DNA from: Pseudomonas sp. C1C7
GTDB taxonomy: Bacteria; Pseudomonadota; Gammaproteobacteria; Pseudomonadales; Pseudomonadaceae
DNA: 47,872 bases
Assembly: GCF_013359595.1 (NCBI RefSeq)
Contig: NZ_JABFMP010000043.1
Coordinates: forward strand, 1-47,872
Direction of reading: 5' to 3'
The translations under genes and the position numbers were made by a program. Positions 1-8,501 of the stretch are shown piece after piece. Under the pieces are notes generated by a model that worked only from the letters and a program-made list of their open reading frames with translations, was not told the DNA's origin and ran no database searches. Positions within the stretch are counted from its first letter, which is position 1; each line of letters starts with the position of its first letter.

Positions 1-84
1 TCCCGTGCTGGAGCTGCCTATGGCTGCTTTATTTGTATTTTTAAAGATCAAAAGATCGCAGCCTTCGGCAGCTCCTGCACGGGA
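1..84. repeat. REPIN-like inverted repeat, family A, degenerate left arm
   Basis: The outer ends are inverted copies (TCCCGTGC at 1-8 and GCACGGGA at 77-84). The right arm carries the family A core (AAAAGATCGCAGCC) seen also near 3.5, 16.4, 27.1, 40.2 and 47.8 kb. The left arm has decayed in its inner half. It sits downstream of the cupin gene on the minus strand and could end its transcript. The element may extend left of the window. Confidence 0.7.
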
Positions 85-98
85 CATCGTTTTTGTCC

Positions 99-130
99 TG
101 TAGGAGCGAGGCTTGCCCGCGAAGAACGAT
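99..130. repeat. Family C repeat (single arm)
   Basis: The 32 bases beginning TGTAGGAGCGAGGCTTGCCC are repeated exactly at 41910-41941, where a second arm completes a hairpin pair. Here only one arm is present, next to the family A element. This is the common Pseudomonas extragenic palindromic type with a GGCTTGCCCGCG core. Confidence 0.7.
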
Positions 131-141
131 AACGCGCTCGC

Positions 142-591
142 TCAGTCAGTCGACGAACCCGGCTTCGGCACCAGGAAGGTCACGCCATAACGCTCCGCCA
201 CCTCGAATATCCTCGGCAAATCCTCCGGCACCTTGAACTGGTCCATCGCGGTGAAAAACTGCCCGCCCCGTGGATCGGACACCACGCCGATCATCTTCGC
301 CGTGGCGCTGACATTGCGGTAGGCATGAATCGTCCCGCCCGGGATATGCACATAACCGCCCGCCGACACGGTGGTCGCCTTGCCTTCGACCGTCACCTCA
401 ACCTCGCCGTCGACCACATAAAACGCTTCGTCCCAAGGATGAAAGTGTGGGGGCGGGCCGCCGCCTTGCACGCCTTCCTGAATGTGCATTTCAAAGGGCT
501 TGCTCATATCTCCGCCGGCCAGGACGGTGATTGCCTCGCCCACGACCTTCACCGGTGCTGGCGGGGCTTCGATGACGTGAACCGTGCGCAT
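142..591 (-). CDS. Cupin-domain protein
   Basis: A 149-residue single-domain cupin. Motif 1 is visible around residues 48-60 (PPHFHPWDEAFYVVDGE), giving the usual two His and one Glu metal ligands. Motif 2 follows (GGYVHIPGGTIHAYRN) with the last His. There is no signal peptide, so it should be cytoplasmic. The ATG at 591 is preferred because it has a purine-rich GGAG site just upstream, while the longer reading adds 64 residues of low-complexity sequence unlike a cupin. It is divergent from ligD. The family covers dioxygenases, isomerases and binding proteins, so the substrate cannot be named. The fold is certain, the activity is not. Confidence 0.8.
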   Translation of the reverse strand: MRTVHVIEAPPAPVKVVGEAITVLAGGDMSKPFEMHIQEGVQGGGPPPHFHPWDEAFYVVDGEVEVTVEGKATTVSAGGYVHIPGGTIHAYRNVSATAKMIGVVSDPRGGQFFTAMDQFKVPEDLPRIFEVAERYGVTFLVPKPGSSTD

Positions 592-775
592 GATTGTTCT
601 CCGGGGGGACGCGGCACCCGCTGATTGTAGGCGCCCGAAACGCCAATGGCAGCCGCCGCGCCGGCCCGTCTGTCCGGGGCTTTTCAACGTTGATGGAATT
701 TTCCCCCGCGCAGCTCGCTCTGCTGAGAAAGAGACGCGTCTATTACGCGCCTTGCAGTAATCAGCGGGGTGAGCC

Positions 776-3391
776 ATGAACAAGGACCTGGATGACTACA
801 ACCGCATGCGTGATTTTTCGGCGACGTCGGAGCCGGCCGCCGTCAAGCCATCGGGGAAGAGCAGAACCAAGGACCATGCCTTGCAGTTCTGCATCCAGAA
901 ACATGACGCTTCGCGGCTGCACTACGATTTGCGCCTGGAACTCGACGGTGCCCTGAAAAGCTGGGCGGTGCCCAAGGGGCCGTCGCTGGACCCCACGGTC
1001 AAGCGCCTGGCGGTGCATGTCGAAGACCATCCGATCGATTACGCCACCTTCGAAGGCAGCATCCCCGAAGGTCATTACGGCGCGGGGGATGTGATCGTCT
1101 GGGACCGTGGCGTCTGGGTGCCCCAGGAGGATCCGGCCAAGGCCTACGCCAAGGGCAAGTTGAAGTTCGAATTGCAGGGCGAGAAGCTCGCCGGCCTGTG
1201 GAACCTGGTGCGCACGCACATGCCGGGCAAGCAGGAGCAATGGTTTCTGATCAAGCATCAGGACGGTGCCGCCCGGCCACAAAGCGATTACGACGTGGTC
1301 GCCGCCGAGCCCGACAGTGTGCTCAGCGATCGCAGCATCGTCGCCAAGACGCCGAAAGCGGCAAAACCGGCTAAACCCCAAGCCATCAGAAAACCGGCCA
1401 CCCCGGCGCGCCCGGCCAAATCCGCGCAACTGACCGGCGCGCACAAGGCCAAGCTGCCGGATCAGCTCAAACCCGAGCTGGCAACGCTGGTGGAGCGGGC
1501 CCCGGACGGTCAGTGGAGTTATGAGGTCAAGTTCGATGGCTACCGGATCATGGCGCGTATCGATCACGACGACGTCAAACTCTTCACCCGCAACGGCCAC
1601 GACTGGACCCACAAATTGCCGGAACAGGCCAAGGCGCTTGCGAGCCTGGGCCTTGAATCGGCCTGGCTCGACGGCGAAATGGTAGTGACCGACGAGCAGG
1701 GTGTGCCGGACTTCCAGGCGCTGCAAAACGCTTTCGAGGCCGAACGCAGCGCCGGCATTCTTTACTACCTGTTCGACCTGCCATACCTCAACGGCGTGGA
1801 TTTGCGCGAAGTGCCGATGGAGGAGCGACGGGCCGCACTGGCGACCGTGCTCAAGACGTCGAAAGACCCGTTGTTGCGTTTCTCCGATGCCTTTGCCGAA
1901 GACCCGGACGCCTTGCTCAACAGCGCCTGCCAGATGCGCATGGAGGGCCTGATCGGCAAGCGCCTGGGCTCGCCGTATGTGTCGCGGCGCAGCAGCGACT
2001 GGATCAAGCTCAAATGCAAGCATCGGCAGGAATTCGTCATCGTCGGCTTCACCGATCCCAAGGGGTCGCGCAATGCGTTCGGGGCTTTGCTGCTGGGGCT
2101 GCATGATCGTGACAGCGGTGAATTGCGCTATGCCGGCAAGGTCGGTACCGGCTTTACCGAGGCTACGTTGCGCACGATTCATGAACAGCTCAAACCCTTG
2201 CAGACGAAAAAGCCGGCGGTGGTCAATCCGCCCTCCGGTGCCGAGTTCAAGGCCGTGCACTGGCTCAAGCCACGCCTGCTGGCGGAAGTGGCCTTTGCCG
2301 AAATGACCAAGGAGGGTTCGGTGCGACACGCGGTGTTCCATGGCCTGCGTGACGACAAACCCGCGAAAGAAATCACCGAGGAGCGTGCGAGCACCGTGAA
2401 AACCTCAACTGCGAAAAAGCCTGCCGCTACGAAGAAAGCGGCTGCCTCCAAGCCCTGCGCCGCGCCAAAGAACGCCGATCCCGCGCCGTCGCAACTGGGG
2501 CTGGCCGAGGGCAAGGTGCGCATCACTCACCCCGAGCGGGTGATCGACGCCAGCAGCGGCACCACCAAGATGCAATTGGCCGAGTATTACGCCAGCGTCG
2601 CCGAGTGGATCCTGCCGCAACTCGAGGATCGCCCGGTGGCGCTGGTGCGCGCGCCGGACGGGATTGCCGGCGAGCTGTTCTTCCAGAAGAACGCCGAGCG
2701 GCTGGCCATTCCCGGCATCGTCACCCTCGATCAGGAGCTCACGGGCCAGCCGATGATGGTCATCAACAGTGCCGAAGCGCTGGTGGGGGCGGTGCAGATG
2801 AGCACCGTGGAACTGCACACCTGGAACGCGACTTCGGACAACCTCGACAAACCCGACCGCTTCGTCCTCGACCTCGACCCGGACCCGGCGCTGCCGTGGA
2901 AACGCATGGTCGAGGCGACTCAGCTGACCCTGACGGTGCTCGATGAACTGGGGCTCAAGGCGTTCCTCAAGACCAGCGGCGGCAAGGGCATCCATCTGGT
3001 GGTGCCGCTGACCCGCAAGCTTGGCTGGGACGAGGTCAAGGATTTCAGCCACGGGATTGTCAGCCACATGGCGAAAATGTTGCCGGAGCGCTTTTCCGCG
3101 GTGTCCGGGCCGAAGAACCGGGTAGGGCGGATCTTCATCGACTACCTGCGCAACGGCCTGGGCGCCACCACCATCTGCGCCTACGCCGCCCGCACCCGCG
3201 AAGGTTTGCCGGTGTCGGTGCCGATCTTTCGCGAGGAGGTCGAAGAGCTCAAAGGCGGCAACCAGTGGAACATCCACAACGTGCACGAGCGCCTGGCGGA
3301 AGTGGGTGACGAGCCATGGGCTGAGATGAAAAAGACCCGGCAGAGCATCACCGCCGAGATGCGCCGCAGGATCTCAATGAAGAAAACCTGA
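776..3391 (+). CDS. ligD: ATP-dependent DNA ligase D (NHEJ: phosphoesterase-ligase-polymerase)
   Basis: An 871-residue multifunctional repair enzyme of bacterial non-homologous end joining, with three modules in the Pseudomonas order. The 3'-phosphoesterase domain (about 30-190) has H43, H49, D51, R53 and H85 at the positions of the known metal/active-site residues. The ligase domain (about 225-525) has the adenylated Lys K252 in the EVKFDG motif. The primase-like polymerase domain (about 580-860) has the catalytic D699-x-D701 pair. Lys/Ala/Pro-rich linkers (about 195-220 and 535-565) separate the modules. A purine-rich site precedes the ATG. The enzyme normally acts with Ku to join broken ends, chiefly in stationary phase; no ku gene lies in the window. 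Length is typical for the Pseudomonas enzyme. Confidence 0.97.
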   Translation: MNKDLDDYNRMRDFSATSEPAAVKPSGKSRTKDHALQFCIQKHDASRLHYDLRLELDGALKSWAVPKGPSLDPTVKRLAVHVEDHPIDYATFEGSIPEGHYGAGDVIVWDRGVWVPQEDPAKAYAKGKLKFELQGEKLAGLWNLVRTHMPGKQEQWFLIKHQDGAARPQSDYDVVAAEPDSVLSDRSIVAKTPKAAKPAKPQAIRKPATPARPAKSAQLTGAHKAKLPDQLKPELATLVERAPDGQWSYEVKFDGYRIMARIDHDDVKLFTRNGHDWTHKLPEQAKALASLGLESAWLDGEMVVTDEQGVPDFQALQNAFEAERSAGILYYLFDLPYLNGVDLREVPMEERRAALATVLKTSKDPLLRFSDAFAEDPDALLNSACQMRMEGLIGKRLGSPYVSRRSSDWIKLKCKHRQEFVIVGFTDPKGSRNAFGALLLGLHDRDSGELRYAGKVGTGFTEATLRTIHEQLKPLQTKKPAVVNPPSGAEFKAVHWLKPRLLAEVAFAEMTKEGSVRHAVFHGLRDDKPAKEITEERASTVKTSTAKKPAATKKAAASKPCAAPKNADPAPSQLGLAEGKVRITHPERVIDASSGTTKMQLAEYYASVAEWILPQLEDRPVALVRAPDGIAGELFFQKNAERLAIPGIVTLDQELTGQPMMVINSAEALVGAVQMSTVELHTWNATSDNLDKPDRFVLDLDPDPALPWKRMVEATQLTLTVLDELGLKAFLKTSGGKGIHLVVPLTRKLGWDEVKDFSHGIVSHMAKMLPERFSAVSGPKNRVGRIFIDYLRNGLGATTICAYAARTREGLPVSVPIFREEVEELKGGNQWNIHNVHERLAEVGDEPWAEMKKTRQSITAEMRRRISMKKT

Positions 3392-3449
3392 TCCATTGTG
3401 GGAGTGGGCTTGATGGGTGTATGCAAAATCGGGCAACGACCAAAACCAC

Positions 3450-3545
3450 TGTAGGCGCTGCCGAGTGCAACGAGGCTGCGATCTTTTGATCTTCAAAAAC
3501 AGAATCAAAAGATCGCAGCCTCGTTGCACTCGACAGCTCCTGCAC
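3450..3545. repeat. REPIN-like inverted repeat, family A
   Basis: Two arms of about 45 bp face each other. Each has an outer TGTAGG/CTCCTGCA end, a middle AGTGCAACGAGGCTGCGATC and an inner TTTTGAT. The element fills the gap between the convergent ends of ligD and the lipoprotein gene and could act as a two-way terminator. Confidence 0.85.
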
Positions 3546-3558
3546 AGAGGGCGGGGGG

Positions 3559-4233
3559 TTATTTGATAAAGGCCTGGAAGTCGCTACCCAACTTGTCGAT
3601 CGCCGCCTTGAAATCCTGGGCGGTGACTTTCTGGCTTTCGTTGGAGAGCTGCTTGCCGAACACCTTGCGCACTACCTTGGCCACGGTCTGGTTGCTTTTT
3701 GCGTCGATGAACTCGGCCTCGATGAACAGCTCGGTGTCCTGGTCGCGGTGACCGGTGGCGGCCTGGGTTGCACCCACCACTGCGGCGATCGGCACCACTT
3801 CATACCATTGCATGCCTTCGTTCGAAGCGCTCACCCCGGTGATGGCCGCGCGCATGATCAGGGTTTTCGAACCCGCCGGCGCTGCGCTCGGACTGTTGAC
3901 CACCCGATATTTCTGACCCAGGGTGGTCTTGGCCTTGTTGGTCATGTAGGTCTGGATGTCATTGAGCGTCTGCTGGTTGACCCGCTCGTTGGGCTTGGGC
4001 GCCGGATACAGTTCCAGCTTGTTGAACGCCACGGTGTCGTACGCGTTCGGATTCCACGACGGGCTCACCCAGCGCATCGCGGTACCGCCGCTTGGCGTGG
4101 AGACTTCCTGCAGGTTGTTGTAGTTGGACAGGTAGCCGGAGTATTGCTCCCGCTCGGTGACTTTCGAGGTGCAGCCACCGAGCAACAGCCCGGTCAATGC
4201 AGCGCCGACAAGCAATTTTCGCGACAGGTTCAT
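3559..4233 (-). CDS. DUF3313 family lipoprotein
   Basis: A 224-residue exported lipoprotein. The N-terminus is a basic start, a hydrophobic run and a lipobox ending LLGGC, so Cys21 should be lipidated; the following residues (TSK) do not give the inner-membrane Asp+2 signal. The mature part resembles the DUF3313 family of Gram-negative lipoproteins with unknown role. Conserved-looking stretches are the SGYL region near residue 32 and the DTELFIEAEFID stretch near residue 165. It lies 46 bp downstream of the FadL-type channel on the same strand, so the two are probably co-transcribed and may act together in the outer membrane. Function is not known. Confidence 0.85.
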   Translation of the reverse strand: MNLSRKLLVGAALTGLLLGGCTSKVTEREQYSGYLSNYNNLQEVSTPSGGTAMRWVSPSWNPNAYDTVAFNKLELYPAPKPNERVNQQTLNDIQTYMTNKAKTTLGQKYRVVNSPSAAPAGSKTLIMRAAITGVSASNEGMQWYEVVPIAAVVGATQAATGHRDQDTELFIEAEFIDAKSNQTVAKVVRKVFGKQLSNESQKVTAQDFKAAIDKLGSDFQAFIK

Positions 4234-4279
4234 AGTGCTGGTTGCTCCTTGGTTTGAACGTTTTGTATGTCTCGGTTCA

Positions 4280-5548
4280 TCAGAAACGCCAGGTCATGTT
4301 GCCGGTTACCGCTTGAATCCAGGAATCGTCGAATTGACCGGAAATTCGATTGCCCGACAGTGATTTGCTCTGGTCCACCGGCATGTCGCCCATCCAGATC
4401 ATGGCCCAGCTGACGTTGATGTCGGTGTCCTTGTTCAGAGCATAGGTGGCCCCTGTCGCAATGCGCCAGGATTCGGCCATCGGGATGATCACCGAGCGCT
4501 TGCTGTCGGAAACCGCACTGCTGTCGTAAGCCACGCCGACGTTCCACAGCAGTTGTTGGGTGGCCTGGTATTGCGCGCCGAGGGACAGGTGCCAGGTGTC
4601 CTTGAAGCCGGCGTCGACATTGGTCGAGCGCGAATCGTTGGCCGAGGTATCGACCTCCACGCCGATATCGCCGAACTCCGACCAGTCCTGCCAGTTGAGC
4701 GAGGCGAGCAGGGCCCATTGCCGGTCCAGTTGCTGGAACAGGCTCAGGGTGACGGTTTGCGGAACGGTCATGTCCAGTTTGGTGGTGGTGCCATCCAGCC
4801 GATTCAGCAGCGGCCCGTTGCCCTTGATGTCCAGGCCGTCCTCGAACTCAAGGTCCACCTTGCTGGTGTAGGTCAGGCCGATGCGGGTGCCGGGCTGCGG
4901 CGCGTAGATCACCCCGACATTGGCGCCGAACCCCCAATCCTTGTCCTTGTATTTGAACTGGCCGTCACCGCGATCGGTGAGGCCGAACGGTGAGCGATCG
5001 ATGGCAGTCTGGGCCTGGAGCATGCCGTACATGGCCTTGACGCCGATGCCCACCGTCCATTGCTCGTTGAACCGGTACGCCACGCTGGGCACCATCGACA
5101 GGCCGAGCAGGCTGGAATTCTGCGAGAAGTAACGCCCCGACCAGTCATTGTCGTAATTGACCGCCAGGCCGAAATCGCCGTACTGACCGAAGCCCACGCT
5201 CCAGTGATCGTCCAGCTCGTGGCTGACGAAAAAGCTGCCGCCATACATCGGGTCCAGCGCATTGCCGCTGCCGGTGCCGGAGACATTGGTGTCGTCGTCG
5301 CGATTGAAACTGATGTCGCCGTAAAGCACCTGCAAGCCAGCGGTGATCTGCGTGCCCGGCAGGTAACTCATGCCCGCCGGGTTGCTGGCGATGGTCGAGG
5401 GCCCCTGGGCGCGAGCGGCGGCCCCGGCGTTGGCCAGGCCGACGTTATCGGTGCCGATTTCGTAAAGCATGATGCCGCCGGCGTGCGCTTGCTGGCTGCA
5501 CAGGGCGAGCAGGGTAAGGGTGGGCAGGGTCGCTGTTTTTGTCGGCAT
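4280..5548 (-). CDS. FadL/OmpP1-family outer membrane transport protein
   Basis: A 422-residue outer membrane beta-barrel. A signal peptide ends at AHA about residue 23. The mature N-terminus GGIMLYEIGTDNVGLANAG is the luminal hatch typical of the OmpP1/FadL/TodX family, followed by the family pattern with PSTIASNPAGMS. The C-terminus is MTWRF, the aromatic ending recognised by the BAM machinery. The family moves long-chain fatty acids or other hydrophobic compounds inward across the outer membrane. No catabolic genes for such compounds adjoin it; the downstream neighbour is the DUF3313 lipoprotein. The substrate is therefore open. Confidence 0.9.
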   Translation of the reverse strand: MPTKTATLPTLTLLALCSQQAHAGGIMLYEIGTDNVGLANAGAAARAQGPSTIASNPAGMSYLPGTQITAGLQVLYGDISFNRDDDTNVSGTGSGNALDPMYGGSFFVSHELDDHWSVGFGQYGDFGLAVNYDNDWSGRYFSQNSSLLGLSMVPSVAYRFNEQWTVGIGVKAMYGMLQAQTAIDRSPFGLTDRGDGQFKYKDKDWGFGANVGVIYAPQPGTRIGLTYTSKVDLEFEDGLDIKGNGPLLNRLDGTTTKLDMTVPQTVTLSLFQQLDRQWALLASLNWQDWSEFGDIGVEVDTSANDSRSTNVDAGFKDTWHLSLGAQYQATQQLLWNVGVAYDSSAVSDSKRSVIIPMAESWRIATGATYALNKDTDINVSWAMIWMGDMPVDQSKSLSGNRISGQFDDSWIQAVTGNMTWRF

Positions 5549-5723
5549 TGGATTACCTCAAAGACAGGTGGAAGACGATGTGCAGGCGGGCTGGATTGAG
5601 CCTTCGAGACGAGCTCGCGCGGCCATCGCTATTTATTGGATCCCCCGCGAGAGAGCGTAGGTTTGAATTGGGAAAAAGCCAGTCGGGGAGTGGTAACGAC
5701 GCAGTTACTCGGGCTGTGAGCCG

Positions 5724-6125
5724 TCAGGCATCGCGCAACAGGTCGTTGGCGTTGAGCACGGCGAAGGCGATTTCCGGGCATTTTTCCATGGCGCGGCGGA
5801 TGGCGGCGGGGATCGAGGCGCGGGTCTTGCGGCACAGGCCTGGCAGTTCGCCGACCTGGATGTTGATGCCGCGCATGGTGCGCACTTCGTTGAAGCCGGG
5901 GGCGATCTCGACGCGAATGCCCAGCTGGTCGAACATCCGCCGTTGCAGGTGCTCCAGGTCCTGGAGGCTTTGCAGGTTTTCCAGGCGTTCGATCAGGCGC
6001 TTTTCTTCGTTGCGGGTCAGAAACAGGATGCGCATGTCCGCTCCCGGTGTTTCCAGCAACGGGTCACGCCCGCAGTCACAGGCACCGGGCGGGCAGGGTT
6101 GGCGGATCGGAGCGGAGGTGGTCAT
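5724..6125 (-). CDS. Conserved small protein with an N-terminal Cys cluster, downstream of ldcA
   Basis: A 133-residue cytoplasmic protein without signal or membrane segment. Residues 10-20 contain a compact Cys group (CPPGACDC), and a helical, charged middle part (LIERLENLQSLQDLEHLQRRM) could form a coiled coil. I recall that P. aeruginosa carries an uncharacterised gene beside its lysine decarboxylase gene in the same way, but no function is known. The ATG at 6125 is chosen; an in-frame TTG lies three codons earlier. The start is weakly supported because no strong ribosome site is visible. It lies 90 bp after ldcA on the same strand, so co-transcription is possible. Confidence 0.65.
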   Translation of the reverse strand: MTTSAPIRQPCPPGACDCGRDPLLETPGADMRILFLTRNEEKRLIERLENLQSLQDLEHLQRRMFDQLGIRVEIAPGFNEVRTMRGINIQVGELPGLCRKTRASIPAAIRRAMEKCPEIAFAVLNANDLLRDA

Positions 6126-6215
6126 GGGGATCAATCATAGAGCGCTGTGATCGGGTTTGCCCATAGCCATTCGTGACCGCCGCTCCCACATTGGTTTTGT
6201 GTCGAGTCGCTTATC

Positions 6216-8501
6216 TCATTTGAGAACCAACATCCGATAAACCCCGCCCTCGGCCTCGATCCCATGGGTGTCATGGGTAAACCCCGGGAAGGATTTGTCG
6301 AACGCCTCCAGCGCCTTCAGATACGCCAGCAACGGCCCGTCCGCCGGGCCTGCATTCTCCCCCGGCATCAGCAACGGAATACCCGGCGGATACGGCACGA
6401 TGCCGGTGGCGGCGATGCGGCCGGCGGCTTCTTCCAGGGGCACTCGCTCGATGTCGTTGCGCACCAGCTTCTCGTAGGCCTGCACCGGGCTGAACACCGC
6501 TTTGGGCAGCGTGCCGAAAGCCTGGGCCATGCTCGCGGTGGTCTTGTGCTGTTTCATCGCGGCGAAGATTTCGTCGGCCAGGTCCTTGAGGCCCATGCCG
6601 GCGTAGCGGCTCTGGTTGGCCACCAGCAATTCCGGCAGGCACAGCTCCAGTTCGAGGTTGTGGTCGTAGTCGCGCTTGAAGTCGAGCAACGAGTTGACCA
6701 GCGTGCCCCATTTGCCCTTGGTGATGCCGATGGAGAACAGGAACAGCAGGGTGAAGTCGGTGGTTTTCTCGACCACGATGCCCTGGTGCTCCAGGTACGC
6801 GCTGAGCACGCAGGCCGGGATGCCCGATTCGAGCAGCTTGCCGTCGTCGCCCATGCCGGGGCTGAGCACCGAGACCTTGATCGGATCGAGCATGCAGTAG
6901 CCGTCTTCGATATCGCCGAAACCGTGCCACACCTCATTGGGGTGCAGGACCCAGCAATCGGGCTCGGTCTTGAGCAGGACCGGGTCGACTTCATGGAAGG
7001 GCACAGCGGATTCGCCCACCTGCACCGTCGGTGGCTGCCAGCAGGTGAAGAACCAGTCGTCCTTGCTCGCCAGTTCTTCGTGCATGCGCGAGATGACCTG
7101 GCGGAAGGAGATCGCTTCCTCAATCGACTCGGTGGTGAGGATCTGCCCGCTGGGCGCTTCCATCATCGCCGAACTGACGTCGCAGGAGGCCATGATCGCG
7201 TAATTGGGCGAGGTCGAGGCATGCATCATGAACGACTCGTTGAAGCGTGCGTGTTCGATCGGGTTGCGGCCGTTGCGCACATGGATCATCGAGGCCTGGG
7301 ACAATGCCGCCAGCAGCTTGTGGGTCGACTGGGTGGCGAACACCGTCGGCCTGGATTCATCGTGATCCTCGGGTTTGCCGTGCATGGCATGGCGGTCACG
7401 GTACAGCGGGTTGAAACGCGCATAACCGTACCAGGCCTCGTCGAAATGCAGGCGATCGACGCTCTGGCCCAGCAGCTCCTCGACACGGGTGACATTGTAG
7501 GTCAGGCCGTCGTAGGTGGAGTTGGTGATGATCGCGTGCACCGGCGTCGGGTCGATGTCGCCCTTGATCAGCGGGTTCTCGGCAATCGCCTTTTTCACGC
7601 TGGCCGCGCTCAGGGTCTGCGGCAGGATCGGGCCGATGATGCCGTAGCGGTTGCGGGTCGGTACCAGATAGGTCGGCAACGCCCCGGACAGGGTCATCGC
7701 GTGTTCGGCGGATTTGTGACAGTTGCGGTCGCACAGCGCCACCTGATTGCGCGTGACGCTGGCCATCAGGATCACCCGGTTGGAGGTCGACGAGCCGTTG
7801 GTCACGTAATAGGTGCGATGGGCGCCGAAGACCTTGGCGGCGTAGCGCTCGCCCTGGCCGATCGGGCCGCTGTGATCGAGCAGCGAACCCAGTTCGCCAA
7901 CCGAAATCGACAGGTCGGAGCGCAGCAGGTTTTCCCCGAAGAACTCGTAGAACGCACGCCCTGCGGTGCTCTTCAGAAACGCCGTACCACCGGCGTGGCC
8001 AGGCGTGTGCCAGGAGTATTCGCAGGAGCCGGAGAACTTCACCAGCGCGCCGAACATCGGTGGCAGCGCGGCCTGCCGATAGCGTTCGATGGCCGACAGG
8101 ATGCGCCCGCTGAGGAAGCGGCTGGTGTCTTCGGGCAGCCAGATGAAGTCGTCGGCGTTCTGCATCACCACCAGCGGAATGCTCGACGCGGTGCTGCGGT
8201 CGCTGATCAGGAACACCGGCACCCGGGTGTTGCGCTCGCGCAGGCTGGTCAGCAACTTGATGCACTGTTCGTGGCCTTCGCTGTCGTCCATTTCCCAGCT
8301 CAGCAGCAGGCACTGGATGGCCGGGTCAGTGCGCAGGATCGAGGTGGCGTCGCTCAGGGATTCGGAGGCCAGCACGTGGACGCCGCGCTCTTCCACATCG
8401 CTGATCAACTGAATCAACGCGCGACCGAAGACCGTGCGTTTGTCCGGCGGGCTGCTGACCAGCAAGGCCAGCATGCCGAGGGTCTGTTTATGTTCCGTCA
8501 T
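6216..8501 (-). CDS. ldcA: Lysine decarboxylase (fold-type I, Orn/Lys/Arg decarboxylase family)
   Basis: A 761-residue PLP enzyme with the layout of the large acid-type Orn/Lys/Arg decarboxylases: a receiver-like wing domain (1-130), the aminotransferase-fold core (about 150-590) and a C-terminal domain. The PLP Lys is K395 in the STHK motif and the cofactor-binding Asp is D354 in LHFDEAW. It should convert lysine to cadaverine and CO2. In P. aeruginosa the homologous gene pair is lysine-specific despite older arginine-decarboxylase labels, and that pathway is activated by ArgR; I transfer this by gene order and domain pattern. The start codon overlaps the antiporter stop (ATGA), so the two are translated as one operon. 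Confidence 0.88.
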   Translation of the reverse strand: MTEHKQTLGMLALLVSSPPDKRTVFGRALIQLISDVEERGVHVLASESLSDATSILRTDPAIQCLLLSWEMDDSEGHEQCIKLLTSLRERNTRVPVFLISDRSTASSIPLVVMQNADDFIWLPEDTSRFLSGRILSAIERYRQAALPPMFGALVKFSGSCEYSWHTPGHAGGTAFLKSTAGRAFYEFFGENLLRSDLSISVGELGSLLDHSGPIGQGERYAAKVFGAHRTYYVTNGSSTSNRVILMASVTRNQVALCDRNCHKSAEHAMTLSGALPTYLVPTRNRYGIIGPILPQTLSAASVKKAIAENPLIKGDIDPTPVHAIITNSTYDGLTYNVTRVEELLGQSVDRLHFDEAWYGYARFNPLYRDRHAMHGKPEDHDESRPTVFATQSTHKLLAALSQASMIHVRNGRNPIEHARFNESFMMHASTSPNYAIMASCDVSSAMMEAPSGQILTTESIEEAISFRQVISRMHEELASKDDWFFTCWQPPTVQVGESAVPFHEVDPVLLKTEPDCWVLHPNEVWHGFGDIEDGYCMLDPIKVSVLSPGMGDDGKLLESGIPACVLSAYLEHQGIVVEKTTDFTLLFLFSIGITKGKWGTLVNSLLDFKRDYDHNLELELCLPELLVANQSRYAGMGLKDLADEIFAAMKQHKTTASMAQAFGTLPKAVFSPVQAYEKLVRNDIERVPLEEAAGRIAATGIVPYPPGIPLLMPGENAGPADGPLLAYLKALEAFDKSFPGFTHDTHGIEAEGGVYRMLVLK